The notes: generated by a model from the sequence alone, not told the origin. Shown: positions 8,027-17,371, numbered from the stretch's first letter. The stretch is DNA of 64,000 nt from Alphaproteobacteria bacterium (GCA_947473475.1 CANJBZ010000015.1:25862-89861); one strand, 5' to 3'. A program made the numbers and translations.

Positions 8027-10759
8027 CTATTGCGGGGGTGGGCCTTGGCTGATGCGAACCAGATCGTTTGGGCGTATCCATTTCTTGAAGGCGGTCTGAA
8101 TCTCGACCGGCCCCAACGCGATGTAACGTTGCGCGGCGCGCGTCGGTTCATCGAAGGGCAAGTCCAAATCCCAGCGTCCGGCGAGGCCGCGCGCGATCCC
8201 TGAGATGCTGGACTCACCAAGCGGAATCTGCCGCAGCATCAACGCTTTCACGCGCTGCAGCTCTTCGGCGGTCACCGGCTCGTCCTGCATCTTCTTCAGT
8301 TCCTGCGCGATGATTCCGCTGGCCTTTGAGACATTTTGCGGATCGGAGGCGAACTGAATGAAATAGTTCGCGCGCGTGCGTCCGGCGTTCATGTCGGCGC
8401 CCACCGAATAGACCAGCCCGGCATTCTTGCGCAGATCGATGGAGAGGCGCGTCGAATAGAAACTGCCACCCAGAACCGCATTGCCCAATTGCAGCGCGTA
8501 ATAATCGGGATGCGCGCGATTGATCGGGATTGTCTGGCCGAGCACGACCATGTTCTGCACCCGGCTTTCATCCGGCACCGCCACAATCTTGGACCGGTTG
8601 TTCGGCACGACCGGCAAGTCGATGGGCGGCTTCTCGCCGCTCGCGGTCCAGCCGCCGAAATACTTCTCGGCCACTTCGCGCGCACGCTGCGGGGTCACAC
8701 GTCCCACCATGACGATGGTTGTCAGGTCGGGCCGGAAGGCCTTGCGGTAATAGTTGACGATGTCTTCGCGTGTCAGAGAAGTTACGCTTTCCGGGGTCGC
8801 GTCACGCAGCGAAGGATCCCCCGCGGGGAACAGAGCTTCCCGCAGATTGCGCTGCATCAGGTAACCGGGGCTTTTCATCTGGGCGGCAACCACCCGCGCC
8901 ACCTGGCCCCTCACAACGTTCAAAGCTTCCTGCGGAAAGGCTGGGTGAAGTTCATTATCCGCCAGAAGCTGAACGCCGCGGTCGAGATCGCGCGTCAGTG
9001 TTTGCACCGAGAAATCCGTTCCGGCGCTTTCCGATGCGCCGATGTCGTCCAGCGCCTTCTGGAAGGCAACGCGGTCGAGCGTTTCGCTGCCGTACTCGAA
9101 CAGCTCGCCCATCACCTGGGAAAGGCCTTCCTTGCCTTGCGGCACGTTCAATTCGGGCCGCGATTTGATATGGCCGTAGATGGTGACGGTATCGCTCACG
9201 TCTTCGGGCTGCACGACAAGGGTCAAACCGTTGGGCAGTACACTGACGGTAGGGTGTACGCCGGACGCAGGCACCGAAAGCCGATTCAGCGCGCTTTCGG
9301 CCCAATCGGGAAGCTTGGTGCCCTGCGCCTCACCCAGCGCAATGCTTTCCTGCCCGCCAAACCCGCCCGATGCCACAGGACTGCCCGAGCCGCGCGGGAC
9401 CAAAACAGCGGTGATGGCGTGATCGATATCCAGATAGCGGCGGGCAACGCGGTTCACATCCGCCACGGTGACTTTCCGGATACGCTGCAAATCTTCATCC
9501 GGCGAACGCAAATTGTAGACCGCAACCGCTTCGGACCAGATGGAGGCGAGCCCGTCGATGGAATTTTTCTGAAATTCCGCCTGGCGCTCCTCGGCGATTT
9601 TAGCCGCCTCGACCAGCTCCGGGGAAACGCCGTCCGCGAGGATTTTCTTCAACGTCGTGCGCAGCTCGTTTTCGGCGGCTTTGGCATCCCCATCCGCAGG
9701 ATAGGAAATCGAGGCATAGGCCATGCCGACTTTCGGCAGCGGATCGAGCGAGAAGCCCGTTGCGAGCGCCTTGCCCGCCGGAACCAACTCATACAGATCG
9801 CCGCGTTCGCTGTTCAGCACGTCAGACAGAACCTCAAGCGCGGGGAAGTCCGGGCTGTCGAGGCCGGGCATCCGCAGGGCCAGCACGGCCCCCCCATTGG
9901 GATTGTCGGTCGGGATGGATATGGGGGCCACGCTCTGCAACGGCTTGGGATTGATCGCCGGATGGGTGCCGAGAGTCTTGCGCGGGATCGAGCCGAACAG
10001 CGTGCGTATTTTCGCAAGCGTCGCCTGCGGGTCGAGATTGCCGGCGACAACAAGAATGGCGTTATTCGGGGCGTACCATTTGTCGTAGAAAGTCTTCAGG
10101 TCGGCCGCCGTGGTTTTCTCGAAAGACGGGCGCGAGCCCAGCGCGTCGTGCTCGTAGGGCGTTCCGGCAAACACGATTTCGCGCAGCTTCTGGAACATCA
10201 CATAATTGGGGCTGGAAAGGTCTTGCGCGACTTCCTGCGAGATCGCGCCGCGTTCCTGATCCCAGTCCTTGGCATCCGCATTCATGCCCTGCATGCGCGT
10301 GGCTTCGATACGCAGAGCGACGTCGATGTCTTCGGACGGCACCGTGAAGAGATATTGCGTAAGGTTCTCGCGCGTATTGGCGTTGAAGTTTCCGCCCATG
10401 ATGCTGCCGATCGCGGCCAGCTGATCGGCAGTCAAGCCCGGACTTCCGCGGAACATCATGTGTTCCAAAGCGTGGGCCGTGCCGGGGAATCCATCCGGTG
10501 TGTCGTTGGACCCGACGAGATAATTCACCGATGTCGCCACCACCGGCGCAAGCGTATTGCGGACCAGAATGACCCGCAGTCCGTTCGGCAGCGTCGCGCG
10601 CAGAATGCCCGGTTCGCTGGCGGTTGCTGCAGCGGCTTGAGCGGGAGGCGGCGCCGGGTTGATAAATCCGGCAAATCCCAGAGCGGCCAGAGCAACGCCG
10701 CCGAATATGAAGCTCGCAAACGCAAGTTTGCTCGCCCTAGGTGCGCGAGATTTGCCCAT
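8027..10759 (-). CDS. exported M16 family zinc metallopeptidase
   Basis: 910 aa, a two-lobe M16 (insulinase/pitrilysin-like) peptidase. Residues 10-45 are a signal or anchor (SFIFGGVALAALGFAGFI), then Ala/Pro-rich linker, so it acts in the periplasm or at the membrane. The N-terminal lobe has the inverted zinc motif HALEH and the downstream third ligand in GAISQEVAQ. The C-terminal lobe has no second HxxEH, as is usual. I chose the ATG at 10759 over 10792 because CAGGAG lies 8-9 nt upstream of it. Single gene, downstream of the Tat-exported TPP enzyme on the same strand. The substrate is probably periplasmic peptides, not determinable here. Confidence 0.9.
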   Translation of the reverse strand: MGKSRAPRASKLAFASFIFGGVALAALGFAGFINPAPPPAQAAAATASEPGILRATLPNGLRVILVRNTLAPVVATSVNYLVGSNDTPDGFPGTAHALEHMMFRGSPGLTADQLAAIGSIMGGNFNANTRENLTQYLFTVPSEDIDVALRIEATRMQGMNADAKDWDQERGAISQEVAQDLSSPNYVMFQKLREIVFAGTPYEHDALGSRPSFEKTTAADLKTFYDKWYAPNNAILVVAGNLDPQATLAKIRTLFGSIPRKTLGTHPAINPKPLQSVAPISIPTDNPNGGAVLALRMPGLDSPDFPALEVLSDVLNSERGDLYELVPAGKALATGFSLDPLPKVGMAYASISYPADGDAKAAENELRTTLKKILADGVSPELVEAAKIAEERQAEFQKNSIDGLASIWSEAVAVYNLRSPDEDLQRIRKVTVADVNRVARRYLDIDHAITAVLVPRGSGSPVASGGFGGQESIALGEAQGTKLPDWAESALNRLSVPASGVHPTVSVLPNGLTLVVQPEDVSDTVTIYGHIKSRPELNVPQGKEGLSQVMGELFEYGSETLDRVAFQKALDDIGASESAGTDFSVQTLTRDLDRGVQLLADNELHPAFPQEALNVVRGQVARVVAAQMKSPGYLMQRNLREALFPAGDPSLRDATPESVTSLTREDIVNYYRKAFRPDLTTIVMVGRVTPQRAREVAEKYFGGWTASGEKPPIDLPVVPNNRSKIVAVPDESRVQNMVVLGQTIPINRAHPDYYALQLGNAVLGGSFYSTRLSIDLRKNAGLVYSVGADMNAGRTRANYFIQFASDPQNVSKASGIIAQELKKMQDEPVTAEELQRVKALMLRQIPLGESSISGIARGLAGRWDLDLPFDEPTRAAQRYIALGPVEIQTAFKKWIRPNDLVRISQGPPPQ

Positions 10760-10834
10760 GAAAATGCTCCTGAAAACGATGGATAGCGGCATGAAACGCC
10801 CGGACGGCGAACCCGTCTATCTTAGTTCCGCAAG

Positions 10835-10849
10835 CGTTACATTGTAACG
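10835..10849. promoter_or_regulatory. perfect 15-bp palindrome upstream of M16 gene
   Basis: CGTTACA-T-TGTAACG is a perfect inverted repeat 76 bp upstream of the M16 start codon. Neither side has a T-tract, so an operator is more likely than a terminator. The regulator is unknown. It could equally be chance in a short AT-rich spacer. Confidence 0.35.
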
Positions 10850-10883
10850 TTTCTTTATGGTCTTCACGTCCGCGTGGGTGAAA

Positions 10884-12812
10884 TCACCTCGGCTGAGACA
10901 CCACGTCGATGAAGGCCGGCTGGCCCTTCTTCACCACGGCGATAGCGCGCGCCAGAGCCGGTCCCAAATCGGCCGGCTTGTCCACGGGGCCTTCCGCGTA
11001 GACGCCGAAGGAACGGGCGAGCATGGCGAAGTCGATGTTCGGATCTTCGATTGCCGTGCCGATGCGCGTTTGGTCGATTCCGCGTTCATGCCGCTGGGCC
11101 ATGAGCTGCACATGCATCCATTCCTGATGGTAGGCGCGGTTGTTGTGCAGCACGAACAGGATGGGAATGCGGTGATGCGCGGCGGTCCACAGCACGCCCG
11201 GCGACATCAGAAAATCGCCATCGCCATTCATGTGAACGGTGATCCGCCCATGTTCCTTGTTGGCCAGCGCCGCGCCTAAGGCGCCCGGCGCGTTGTAGCC
11301 GACGCCGCCGGCGCCCGAGCCGCCGATGGAGTGGTAATGGCGTTCCATGTTCCACAGGCGGTAAGGCCAGTTGCTCATGTGGTGCGTTTCGGTGGCGAGA
11401 GTCCATTCTTCGTGCTCGATGTGGCGCCAAACTTCCGCGGTCAGCCGCGCGGTGCTGATGGGGCTTGCGTCCCATCCCAGCACGGCCTGCGCGTTAACGG
11501 CCTTGATGAATCCTGCGCTCATGTCGCGCAGCTTCTTCGCCCGCGTCTCGATGGCCGATTTGCGCGCCGGGGTGATTTCTTTTTCCACCGCGCGGATCAG
11601 CGAGGGCAATGTGGCTTCCGCATCGCCCGTGATCGTCAGATCGGCGGGCGAGTATCGTCCGTACACGGTGAAATTGTTCTTGGGGGCGACATCGGTTGTG
11701 CCTAGCGCAATCACCTTCGCGCCGGCCTTTATTTTGGACGTGACGGGGTGGCCGATGATGTCGGCCATGGCATTGAGCGTGGCGTACAAATCCATCGGCT
11801 CCAAAGCCAAAATCACATCGGCATCGCGGATCGCCGCGCCGGTCCGCTCGGTGTGGTTCAGCGGATGGCGGTTGGGCATATTCATGCGGAAGCGTTCGTC
11901 GACAACCGCCGCGCCCAGCGTCTCGGCAAGCTGCACCAGCAGCTTGGGTCCGGCTTCGGTGCGCGTATAACGGCTGGTGACGATGACTGGATTTTCAGCG
12001 GCGGCCAGCATTTTGGCCGCTTCCGCGACGGCCCCTGTGTCCCCCATGGATTGCGACCGTGCCCGCAATTTCGGGATGAACAGCTTCTCCCGCGCCGGGA
12101 TTTCGTCTTCCTGCTGACCGGCGTCGAGAATGGTCAGCACCGGACCCATGGGTGCGGTGGTGGCGATATCGTAGGCGCGCACCATGCCTTCGGCGAAGTC
12201 TTGCAGGTTCTGCGCCTGATCGTCCCATTTGACGTAATCGCGCACGATGATCGCCTGATCGTGGGCGCTGTGGGGCCATTCCACGCCGGTACCGGGACGC
12301 CGTTCCGTGCCTTGCCCGACGTTACCAGCGAGCACGACAGCGGGCGCTTGGTCTGCGAAGCAATTGTAGATCGCCATCGCGGCGTGCTGTAGCCCGACCA
12401 CGCCATGCACCATGGCCGCCATCGGTTTGCCGGCGATCTTGGCGTAACCGTGCGCCATCGCGACGGAGGCTTCTTCGTGCAGGCAGGTGATGAATTCAGG
12501 CTTCTTGTTCTTGCCGTAGTTGACGATGGATTCCTGCAAACCCCGGAATGTCGATCCTGGGCAGGACGCGACATAGTCGATGTCCAGCGCCCTCAGGCAG
12601 TCGACCATGAAATCCGAGCCGGTCCGGCCCACCGTCAGCTTGCGCGCATCCGGTGTGACCGGCGCGTTTTCGCGCACGACTGGCGAGGTCGCGGGGACGG
12701 CGCTTGTGGTTTCCGCCGCGGATGCCTTGCCCGTAGCAGCCAGACCAAGGGCTGGGGCGGCAGCGGCGCCTGCCAGAAACTGGCGGCGGGGGATTTTCGG
12801 AGTTTTCGACAT
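10884..12812 (-). CDS. Tat-exported thiamine-pyrophosphate-dependent enzyme (IlvB/acetolactate-synthase fold)
   Basis: 642 aa. Three-domain TPP enzyme. Residues 1-33 are a Tat signal (IPRRQFLAG then an Ala-rich stretch ending ASA), unusual for this fold. The PYR domain carries the catalytic Glu region CLHEEASVAMAHGYAK (about residue 113). The C-terminal PP domain carries the TPP/Mg motif NGDGDF followed about 25 residues later by LHNNRAYHQEW. GGGAGG precedes the ATG. Known members with this fold decarboxylate 2-oxo acids or join C2 units; the substrate here is unknown. Divergent from the NHL propeller gene, with a shared leader motif. Periplasmic TPP chemistry would need cofactor loading before Tat export, which Tat allows. 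Confidence 0.87.
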   Translation of the reverse strand: MSKTPKIPRRQFLAGAAAAPALGLAATGKASAAETTSAVPATSPVVRENAPVTPDARKLTVGRTGSDFMVDCLRALDIDYVASCPGSTFRGLQESIVNYGKNKKPEFITCLHEEASVAMAHGYAKIAGKPMAAMVHGVVGLQHAAMAIYNCFADQAPAVVLAGNVGQGTERRPGTGVEWPHSAHDQAIIVRDYVKWDDQAQNLQDFAEGMVRAYDIATTAPMGPVLTILDAGQQEDEIPAREKLFIPKLRARSQSMGDTGAVAEAAKMLAAAENPVIVTSRYTRTEAGPKLLVQLAETLGAAVVDERFRMNMPNRHPLNHTERTGAAIRDADVILALEPMDLYATLNAMADIIGHPVTSKIKAGAKVIALGTTDVAPKNNFTVYGRYSPADLTITGDAEATLPSLIRAVEKEITPARKSAIETRAKKLRDMSAGFIKAVNAQAVLGWDASPISTARLTAEVWRHIEHEEWTLATETHHMSNWPYRLWNMERHYHSIGGSGAGGVGYNAPGALGAALANKEHGRITVHMNGDGDFLMSPGVLWTAAHHRIPILFVLHNNRAYHQEWMHVQLMAQRHERGIDQTRIGTAIEDPNIDFAMLARSFGVYAEGPVDKPADLGPALARAIAVVKKGQPAFIDVVSQPR

Positions 12813-12829
12813 GGTTTGGCCTCCCTTTA

Positions 12830-12912
12830 TTTGGCGCGCACTATGCCACGCACCTAAGCCGGAAGGCAGAGCCCTTAGCGGGGAAGCGCAGCGGTGTTAT
12901 CGTCGCGCCAAA
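12830..12912. promoter_or_regulatory. divergent promoter region with mirrored CGCGCCAAA motif
   Basis: TTTGGCGCG at 12830-12838 and CGCGCCAAA at 12904-12912 are exact reverse complements. Each lies just upstream of the Shine-Dalgarno of one of the two divergent genes (TPP enzyme, NHL propeller). Reading toward either gene one sees CGCGCCAAA, a few bases, then GGGAGG. This may be a shared operator or leader element; its function is inferred from symmetry only. Confidence 0.4.
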
Positions 12913-12925
12913 CTGGGAGGACAGC

Positions 12926-14098
12926 ATGAAACGGCACTTCGTTAAGGGGGTAATGTTTGCGGCGGTGGCTTTTGCCGGCGCCCAGCCCGTGATGGCGCAG
13001 AACAAGCCGGTGGTGCCGATTTTCAAGGTGGACTCGAATTTCCCGACACTACCGGAGCATATGCTGCTTGGCGGCGTCGGCGGTGCGACGGCTGATTCCC
13101 ACGGCAATGTCTGGGCCTTCCATCGTCCGCATACCCTCGAAGAAGGCAATGCCACCGAGAACGGCTGGGGCCCGGCGCCGCCTGTCGTCGAGTTCAGCCC
13201 CACCGGAAAATATCTGCAAGGCTGGGGCGGGATCAGCAAGGACGGCCAATATCAATGGTTCAACCGCGGCGGCCTGCATGCGGCCTTTGCCGAATGTCCG
13301 TCTTGCACGTCCGAACGGCGGCTGAACGGCGATGGCCGTCCCGGCAGCGGCGAGCACGGCATCGCCATCGACGCACAGGACAATGTCTGGCTGACCGGCA
13401 ATGGCGACGGCGATGGGCAGGTGCTGAAATTTACAAAGGACGGAAAATTCCTGCTGCAAATCGGCAAGGGCGGCGTTGAGGTTGATTCCAACAACACCAC
13501 GCATTTGAGTCGTCCCGCAGGCATCACCGTCTACGACAAGACCAATGAGGTGTTCGTCGCGGACGGCTATGGCAACCGGCGCGTTATCGTGTTCGACGCC
13601 AAGACCGGCGCGTATAAACGTCATTGGGGCGCTTACGGCAACAAGCCGGACGACAAGGCCTCCAAGGGGCGGCAGGCAACCGGCATGGGACCGGCGCAGT
13701 TCAACACGCCGCACGGAATCGAAGTTTCGCGCGACGGCATCGTTTATGTGACCGACCGCGCCAATAACCGCCTGCAGGCCTTCACGCTGGAAGGCAAGTT
13801 CATCAAAGAAGGCTTCATCAAACGCGTGTCCAAGGGCACGGGCACGGCCTTCGGGGTTGGACTATCCGCCGATCCGGAGCAGCGGTTTTTGTACATCGCC
13901 GATGGCTCGAACGAGCGCATCGCAATTCTGGATCGCCAATCGCTACAGGAAATCGGCCACATCGGCGGCCCCGGCCGCAAAGCGGGCGAGTTCTTCCACC
14001 TGCACAGCCTGGACGTCGATCCGCAAGGCAACATCATCACCGGCGAGTCGCAGGGCTACCGCGTCCAGAAATTCGTCTTCAAAGGCCTTTCAAAATAA
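12926..14098 (+). CDS. exported NHL-repeat beta-propeller protein
   Basis: 390 aa with a Sec signal (MKRHFVKGVMFAAVAFAG, cleavage near MAQ). Repeated blades of NHL type follow, e.g. HGIAIDAQDNVWLTGNGDGDG, PAGITVYDKTNEVFVADGYG and HGIEVSRDGIVYVTDRANN, giving a six-bladed propeller like peptidylglycine lyase or serum-paraoxonase-type folds. GGGAGG lies 5 nt upstream of the ATG. Divergent from the Tat-TPP enzyme gene and followed by two small exported proteins on the same strand. It may be a binding protein or a lyase in the periplasm; no decisive catalytic residues were identified. Confidence 0.85.
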   Translation: MKRHFVKGVMFAAVAFAGAQPVMAQNKPVVPIFKVDSNFPTLPEHMLLGGVGGATADSHGNVWAFHRPHTLEEGNATENGWGPAPPVVEFSPTGKYLQGWGGISKDGQYQWFNRGGLHAAFAECPSCTSERRLNGDGRPGSGEHGIAIDAQDNVWLTGNGDGDGQVLKFTKDGKFLLQIGKGGVEVDSNNTTHLSRPAGITVYDKTNEVFVADGYGNRRVIVFDAKTGAYKRHWGAYGNKPDDKASKGRQATGMGPAQFNTPHGIEVSRDGIVYVTDRANNRLQAFTLEGKFIKEGFIKRVSKGTGTAFGVGLSADPEQRFLYIADGSNERIAILDRQSLQEIGHIGGPGRKAGEFFHLHSLDVDPQGNIITGESQGYRVQKFVFKGLSK

Positions 14099-14138
14099 CC
14101 CCTCTCCCCTTTTCGGGGAGATGGTCAGGGTGAGGGGG
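14099..14138. repeat. REP-like GC palindrome / terminator-like element
   Basis: CCCCTCTCCCC-TTTTC-GGGGAGA followed by GGTGAGGGG. This CTCTCCCC/GGGGAG pattern with a trailing GGTGAGGGG is a familiar intergenic repeat type in many Proteobacteria. It sits directly after the NHL gene stop and could form nested hairpins that attenuate transcription. Only one copy was noticed in this window. Confidence 0.5.
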
Positions 14139-14183
14139 CGGTTTCAACGCGCCTCAGTCATCGACGAACAACGGAGTATCGCG

Positions 14184-14549
14184 ATGCAATGGGTTTTCAG
14201 AATTCTCGCAGTGCTCTTTTGTGTCTCCGCGCTGTCCGCGCAAGCCGCCGACACAGCGCCGACCGGTGCGTGGCGCACAACCGGCAGCTGTTTCTTGCTG
14301 GCGTTCATCCTGACCGATGGCGGCCGCGCGCAGACGGTCTACGGGACCGGCGAAGAGGACGAGAACGCCGCCTGGGCTTGGGATGGCAGCACCCTGAAGA
14401 TCACATCGAAGATGTTCGACCTGGACACCTTTACGGCGCATGTATCCGACGACCGCCTGGAAGCCGATTATGTCTGGCACGATCTGGACAATGACAAACT
14501 GAACCACCAAGCGTGCGAATTCGAACGTTTCACACCGTTTGGCATTTAG
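14184..14549 (+). CDS. small exported protein of unknown function
   Basis: 121 aa from the ATG at 14184, preceded by GGAG. Residues 1-22 are a signal peptide (FRILAVLFCVSALSAQA). The mature part has two Cys (TGSCF and HQACEF) that could pair, and reads as a small beta-rich domain with WAWDGSTLKI and LEADYVWHDL. The frame is open far upstream, but those residues antisense the NHL gene end and lack a ribosome site. It lies 11 bp upstream of the first KPSWYG-family gene, so probably the same operon. I do not recognise the family. Confidence 0.75.
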   Translation: MQWVFRILAVLFCVSALSAQAADTAPTGAWRTTGSCFLLAFILTDGGRAQTVYGTGEEDENAAWAWDGSTLKITSKMFDLDTFTAHVSDDRLEADYVWHDLDNDKLNHQACEFERFTPFGI

Positions 14550-14560
14550 AGGAGCGGGAC

Positions 14561-15451
14561 ATGAGTCGGTTCATTCTTGCGGCGTCCATTGTTCTGGGAA
14601 TCGGCACCGCTGCTTTGGCAGCCCCCGCGCCGTCGAATACGGCGATCCCGGACTTTGCCGGCATCTGGTGGCATCCTTCGCTGCCGGGTCCGGAGCCGCT
14701 GGACAATGGCCCGACCGGGCTCAGAAACATCATGCGGCGTGTCGAAGATGGCGCCAGTGACTACGCGCGGCTCGTGGGCGACTATCGCAATCCCATCCTG
14801 AAACCGGACGCGGCGGCAACCGTCAAAAAATTCGGCGAAATGTCTCTGGCCGGCGAGGTCTTTCCCAATCCGGCCAACCAATGCTGGCCCGAGCCCGGGC
14901 CATTCATCTACAAGAATTTCGGGCTGCAAATCCTGCAGCGGCCCGATCATCTGCTGATGATCTACGATCAGGATCATGAAATGCGCTATGTGCGCATGAA
15001 CCAGCCGCATCCAAGAAACCTGAAACCGTCCTGGTACGGAGATTCTGTCGGCCATTACGAGGGCGATACGCTGGTCATCGACACCGTCGGCATTCGCGCC
15101 GACCGGCCGTTCGCCATGCTCGACCTCTACGGCACGCCCTACACCAAATCGCTGCACATGGTGGAGCGGTATCGTTTGATCGATTACAACCAAGCCAAAG
15201 AAGCCATCGACCGCGACTTCAAGGAAAACTTCCACGCCGCCGCCGGCATCATCGACCGCCTCTATCGCGGCAAGCATTTGCAGGTCTATTACACGGTCGA
15301 CGACGAAGGTGTTTTCACCACCCCTTGGTCCGCCACGGTCACCTATGGCCGTGGCGTGACCGATTGGCCGGAAACCGCCTGCGCGGAAAATCCGCACGTT
15401 CCTTACGGCGAGGATGAGCACGTTCCAACGGCCGCAAAGCCGGATTTTTGA
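14561..15451 (+). CDS. exported KPSWYGESVG-family protein, copy 1
   Basis: 296 aa with a Sec signal (RFILAASIVLGIGTAALA). First of four paralogs in this window that share PDFxGxW near the N-terminus, a CWPxxxP motif (QCWPEPGPF here), KPSWYGDSVGHYEGD then LVIDTVG, GTPYTKSLHMVERY, a C-terminal CAEN and a terminal KPDF. The two conserved Cys probably form a disulfide in the periplasm. AGAGGAG precedes the ATG. This copy has an insertion around residues 215-245 relative to the others. Molecular function unknown; consistent neighbours are propeller, flavin, cytochrome and PQQ proteins, suggesting a binding or accessory role in periplasmic oxidation. Confidence 0.82.
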   Translation: MSRFILAASIVLGIGTAALAAPAPSNTAIPDFAGIWWHPSLPGPEPLDNGPTGLRNIMRRVEDGASDYARLVGDYRNPILKPDAAATVKKFGEMSLAGEVFPNPANQCWPEPGPFIYKNFGLQILQRPDHLLMIYDQDHEMRYVRMNQPHPRNLKPSWYGDSVGHYEGDTLVIDTVGIRADRPFAMLDLYGTPYTKSLHMVERYRLIDYNQAKEAIDRDFKENFHAAAGIIDRLYRGKHLQVYYTVDDEGVFTTPWSATVTYGRGVTDWPETACAENPHVPYGEDEHVPTAAKPDF

Positions 15452-15560
15452 CGCCCTTATCCGTCGCCGCCGGGCGCTACTGGCCCGGCGATCCACGTCC
15501 CTGGGGGAGGTGCTAGGTGCGTGGATGACCGGCATAGGCCGGCCACGACGAAACGGACAA

Positions 15561-16880
15561 TCAGTCGAGAAGCGCTTCGTAATAGGGTGTTGTGAAGCGC
15601 GGGCGCGCCAAGCCGCGCGGAATGCGCACCTCGCCCGGCTCCAGCCATTGCGTCTGAATGGGCGAAGCGTTGCCGCCGAGTTTTCCGATGGCGAGTTTGT
15701 TGTATTCGCGCGCAAACTGCTGCCACAGCGGATTGACGGGATTGGAACAGAAGGGATCGAACGAGAACGACACGCCCGGCCCGCCCGAATAGAGCCCGTA
15801 TGGCTTTTTCGTATTCTCCGGCCGCGTGACGAAATAGCAGGCCCAGCCGTTCGGCGCGAAACCCGTGCGCTCCTGAAACGCTTTCGTAAAGCTGTAGGCT
15901 TCCGAAATGACCCGGCGGAATTGCGAGAGATCGTGCTCGTAATATTGAAAATCGAGCCGGCGCTCTTCGGCGGTTGGCCGCCAATATTCGTTCACAAAAT
16001 CGGCGCGTGAATAGACCAAGCCTTTCGGCTGTGGCACCGCGACACCGTCGAAGCCATGCTGGATGGCCAACCGCTTGGCGCGTCGAAATTCCTCGCACGC
16101 CGGTTGCGCTGCTTCAGGTGTTGTCGCGCCCAGCCCCGCTTTGAAGCGGGAATCCGTGAACGCGGCGAGTTGATGCAGGAACACGATGGCCAGCAACGCA
16201 TCGCAGCGGTCCCGCATCGCGAGCAGGCTCGCCGCCAATTCTTCAGCCGACGGATAACCGGCAAGGGCAATGTCCGACCGGCACAGCGTCGCGGGCCGCA
16301 CTTCGATCTGGCATTCCACCACGATCCCGGAAAGGCCGAACGAGCATTTGAAGGCGTAAAACGCATCGCCGTCTTTGACGTCGTCCAGCGTGCGCAGTTC
16401 GCCGCGGTCATCGACATAGGTCAGGGCGACAACGTGCGCCGAGAAATATCCCGGGCCGTCGAGCGAGGATTCTTTGGTATCACCCACGGCGACCGAGCCA
16501 ACCGTCGCTTCGCCGATCTCCGCCTGAAATGCCACCTCGAATCCCTGGGCCTGCAGCCACATATTCAGCTTTTTCAGCCGGCAGCCCGCCTGAACGCGCA
16601 CGATCTGGCGCCCTGTGGCGTCGCGTTCGAGGCCCAAGACCTCATCGAGCTTGCAAAGGCACACCATCGTGCCGCCGTCGTTCACAATCGTCGCCGTAAC
16701 CGACGCCAGCGAGCCGACGGGATTGACCGGCGTCGGAAACGCCTCTCGGTCGCGCACGATCGCTTGCACGTCGGCATAGCTGACCGGTTCGGCATAGACG
16801 GCCGGTTTCGTCGTGCGGCTCAGGCCCCAATTGCCAACAATCTTGCCTTCGCTTTGCAGAAGACCGTGAAACGGCTGCAT
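15561..16880 (-). CDS. FAD-linked oxidase (FAD_binding_4 / berberine-bridge or vanillyl-alcohol-oxidase superfamily)
   Basis: 439 aa. The N-terminal FAD-binding region covers residues 30-190: VYAEPVSYADVQAIVRD, the nucleotide-binding PVGSLASVTATI, and QAEIGEATVGSVAVGDTKES; it lacks a signal peptide. The C-terminal substrate domain has YYEHDLSQFRR and a GLYSGGPGVSFSFDPF segment. The start at 16880 has AGAGAAAG upstream and lies 16 bp after the preceding ABM gene; the frame stays open to 16925. The family oxidises alcohols, lactones or phenolics with O2 or an electron acceptor. Downstream partner of the ABM-domain gene in a two-gene unit. Confidence 0.85.
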   Translation of the reverse strand: MQPFHGLLQSEGKIVGNWGLSRTTKPAVYAEPVSYADVQAIVRDREAFPTPVNPVGSLASVTATIVNDGGTMVCLCKLDEVLGLERDATGRQIVRVQAGCRLKKLNMWLQAQGFEVAFQAEIGEATVGSVAVGDTKESSLDGPGYFSAHVVALTYVDDRGELRTLDDVKDGDAFYAFKCSFGLSGIVVECQIEVRPATLCRSDIALAGYPSAEELAASLLAMRDRCDALLAIVFLHQLAAFTDSRFKAGLGATTPEAAQPACEEFRRAKRLAIQHGFDGVAVPQPKGLVYSRADFVNEYWRPTAEERRLDFQYYEHDLSQFRRVISEAYSFTKAFQERTGFAPNGWACYFVTRPENTKKPYGLYSGGPGVSFSFDPFCSNPVNPLWQQFAREYNKLAIGKLGGNASPIQTQWLEPGEVRIPRGLARPRFTTPYYEALLD

Positions 16881-16896
16881 CGTCTTTCTCTTGGCC

Positions 16897-17193
16897 TTAA
16901 GCGAGTGCCGCATAGCGGCCAACATCCAGCGGCGCGGCCAGCAGCGGCACTGCGGCCGCTACCGCTTCGTGGAAATGCGGGGTCTGATTGTGTGCATCCA
17001 GCGCGCCGGTGCTGGTCCATTCCTCGACCAGAACAAAACGCTCGGGCGCGCTTTGGTCCTGCAGCGCCTCATAGCTGACGCATCCGGTTTCTTTGCGCGA
17101 GCAATCCCTTAGCCGCAGCACAATCGCCTTCACCGCTTCGGCCGCATCCGGCCGAGCGACAATCCGCACTATCACCTGACAAGAATTTTCCAT
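16897..17193 (-). CDS. antibiotic biosynthesis monooxygenase (ABM) domain protein
   Basis: 98 aa, a single ABM ferredoxin-like domain: QVIVRIVARPDAAEAVKAI, SRKETGCVSYEALQDQ, ERFVLVEEWTS, and DAHNQTPHFHEAVAA. Such small dimeric proteins are cofactor-free monooxygenases or, as in quinol monooxygenase YgiN and heme-degrading relatives, quinone or signalling proteins. It has no signal peptide, so it is cytoplasmic. Immediately upstream of the FAD oxidase, which suggests a shared aromatic or quinone substrate. The start is an ATG with GGAGGGC upstream. Confidence 0.85.
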   Translation of the reverse strand: MENSCQVIVRIVARPDAAEAVKAIVLRLRDCSRKETGCVSYEALQDQSAPERFVLVEEWTSTGALDAHNQTPHFHEAVAAAVPLLAAPLDVGRYAALA

Positions 17194-17371
17194 GGTGCCC
17201 TCCTCTTATCCCGCCGCTTTTACGGCTGTAGAGGCACCCCGGATCACAGGCCGCTTAAGCTTTTCTGCTGGCCCTGACCTGCGACTTTCGCGGCCTTGCA
17301 AGCCCCTCGGACAATCCCGCATCTTCCGCTCTGGTATTGCGGATGTGTTACCCGCTCGGGAGGGGGCGTGC

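Noticed and set aside
8336..10786. 816-codon open frame on the plus strand
   Set aside because: It is antisense to the M16 peptidase gene throughout. High GC content keeps the antisense frame open; it has no ribosome site or family motifs.
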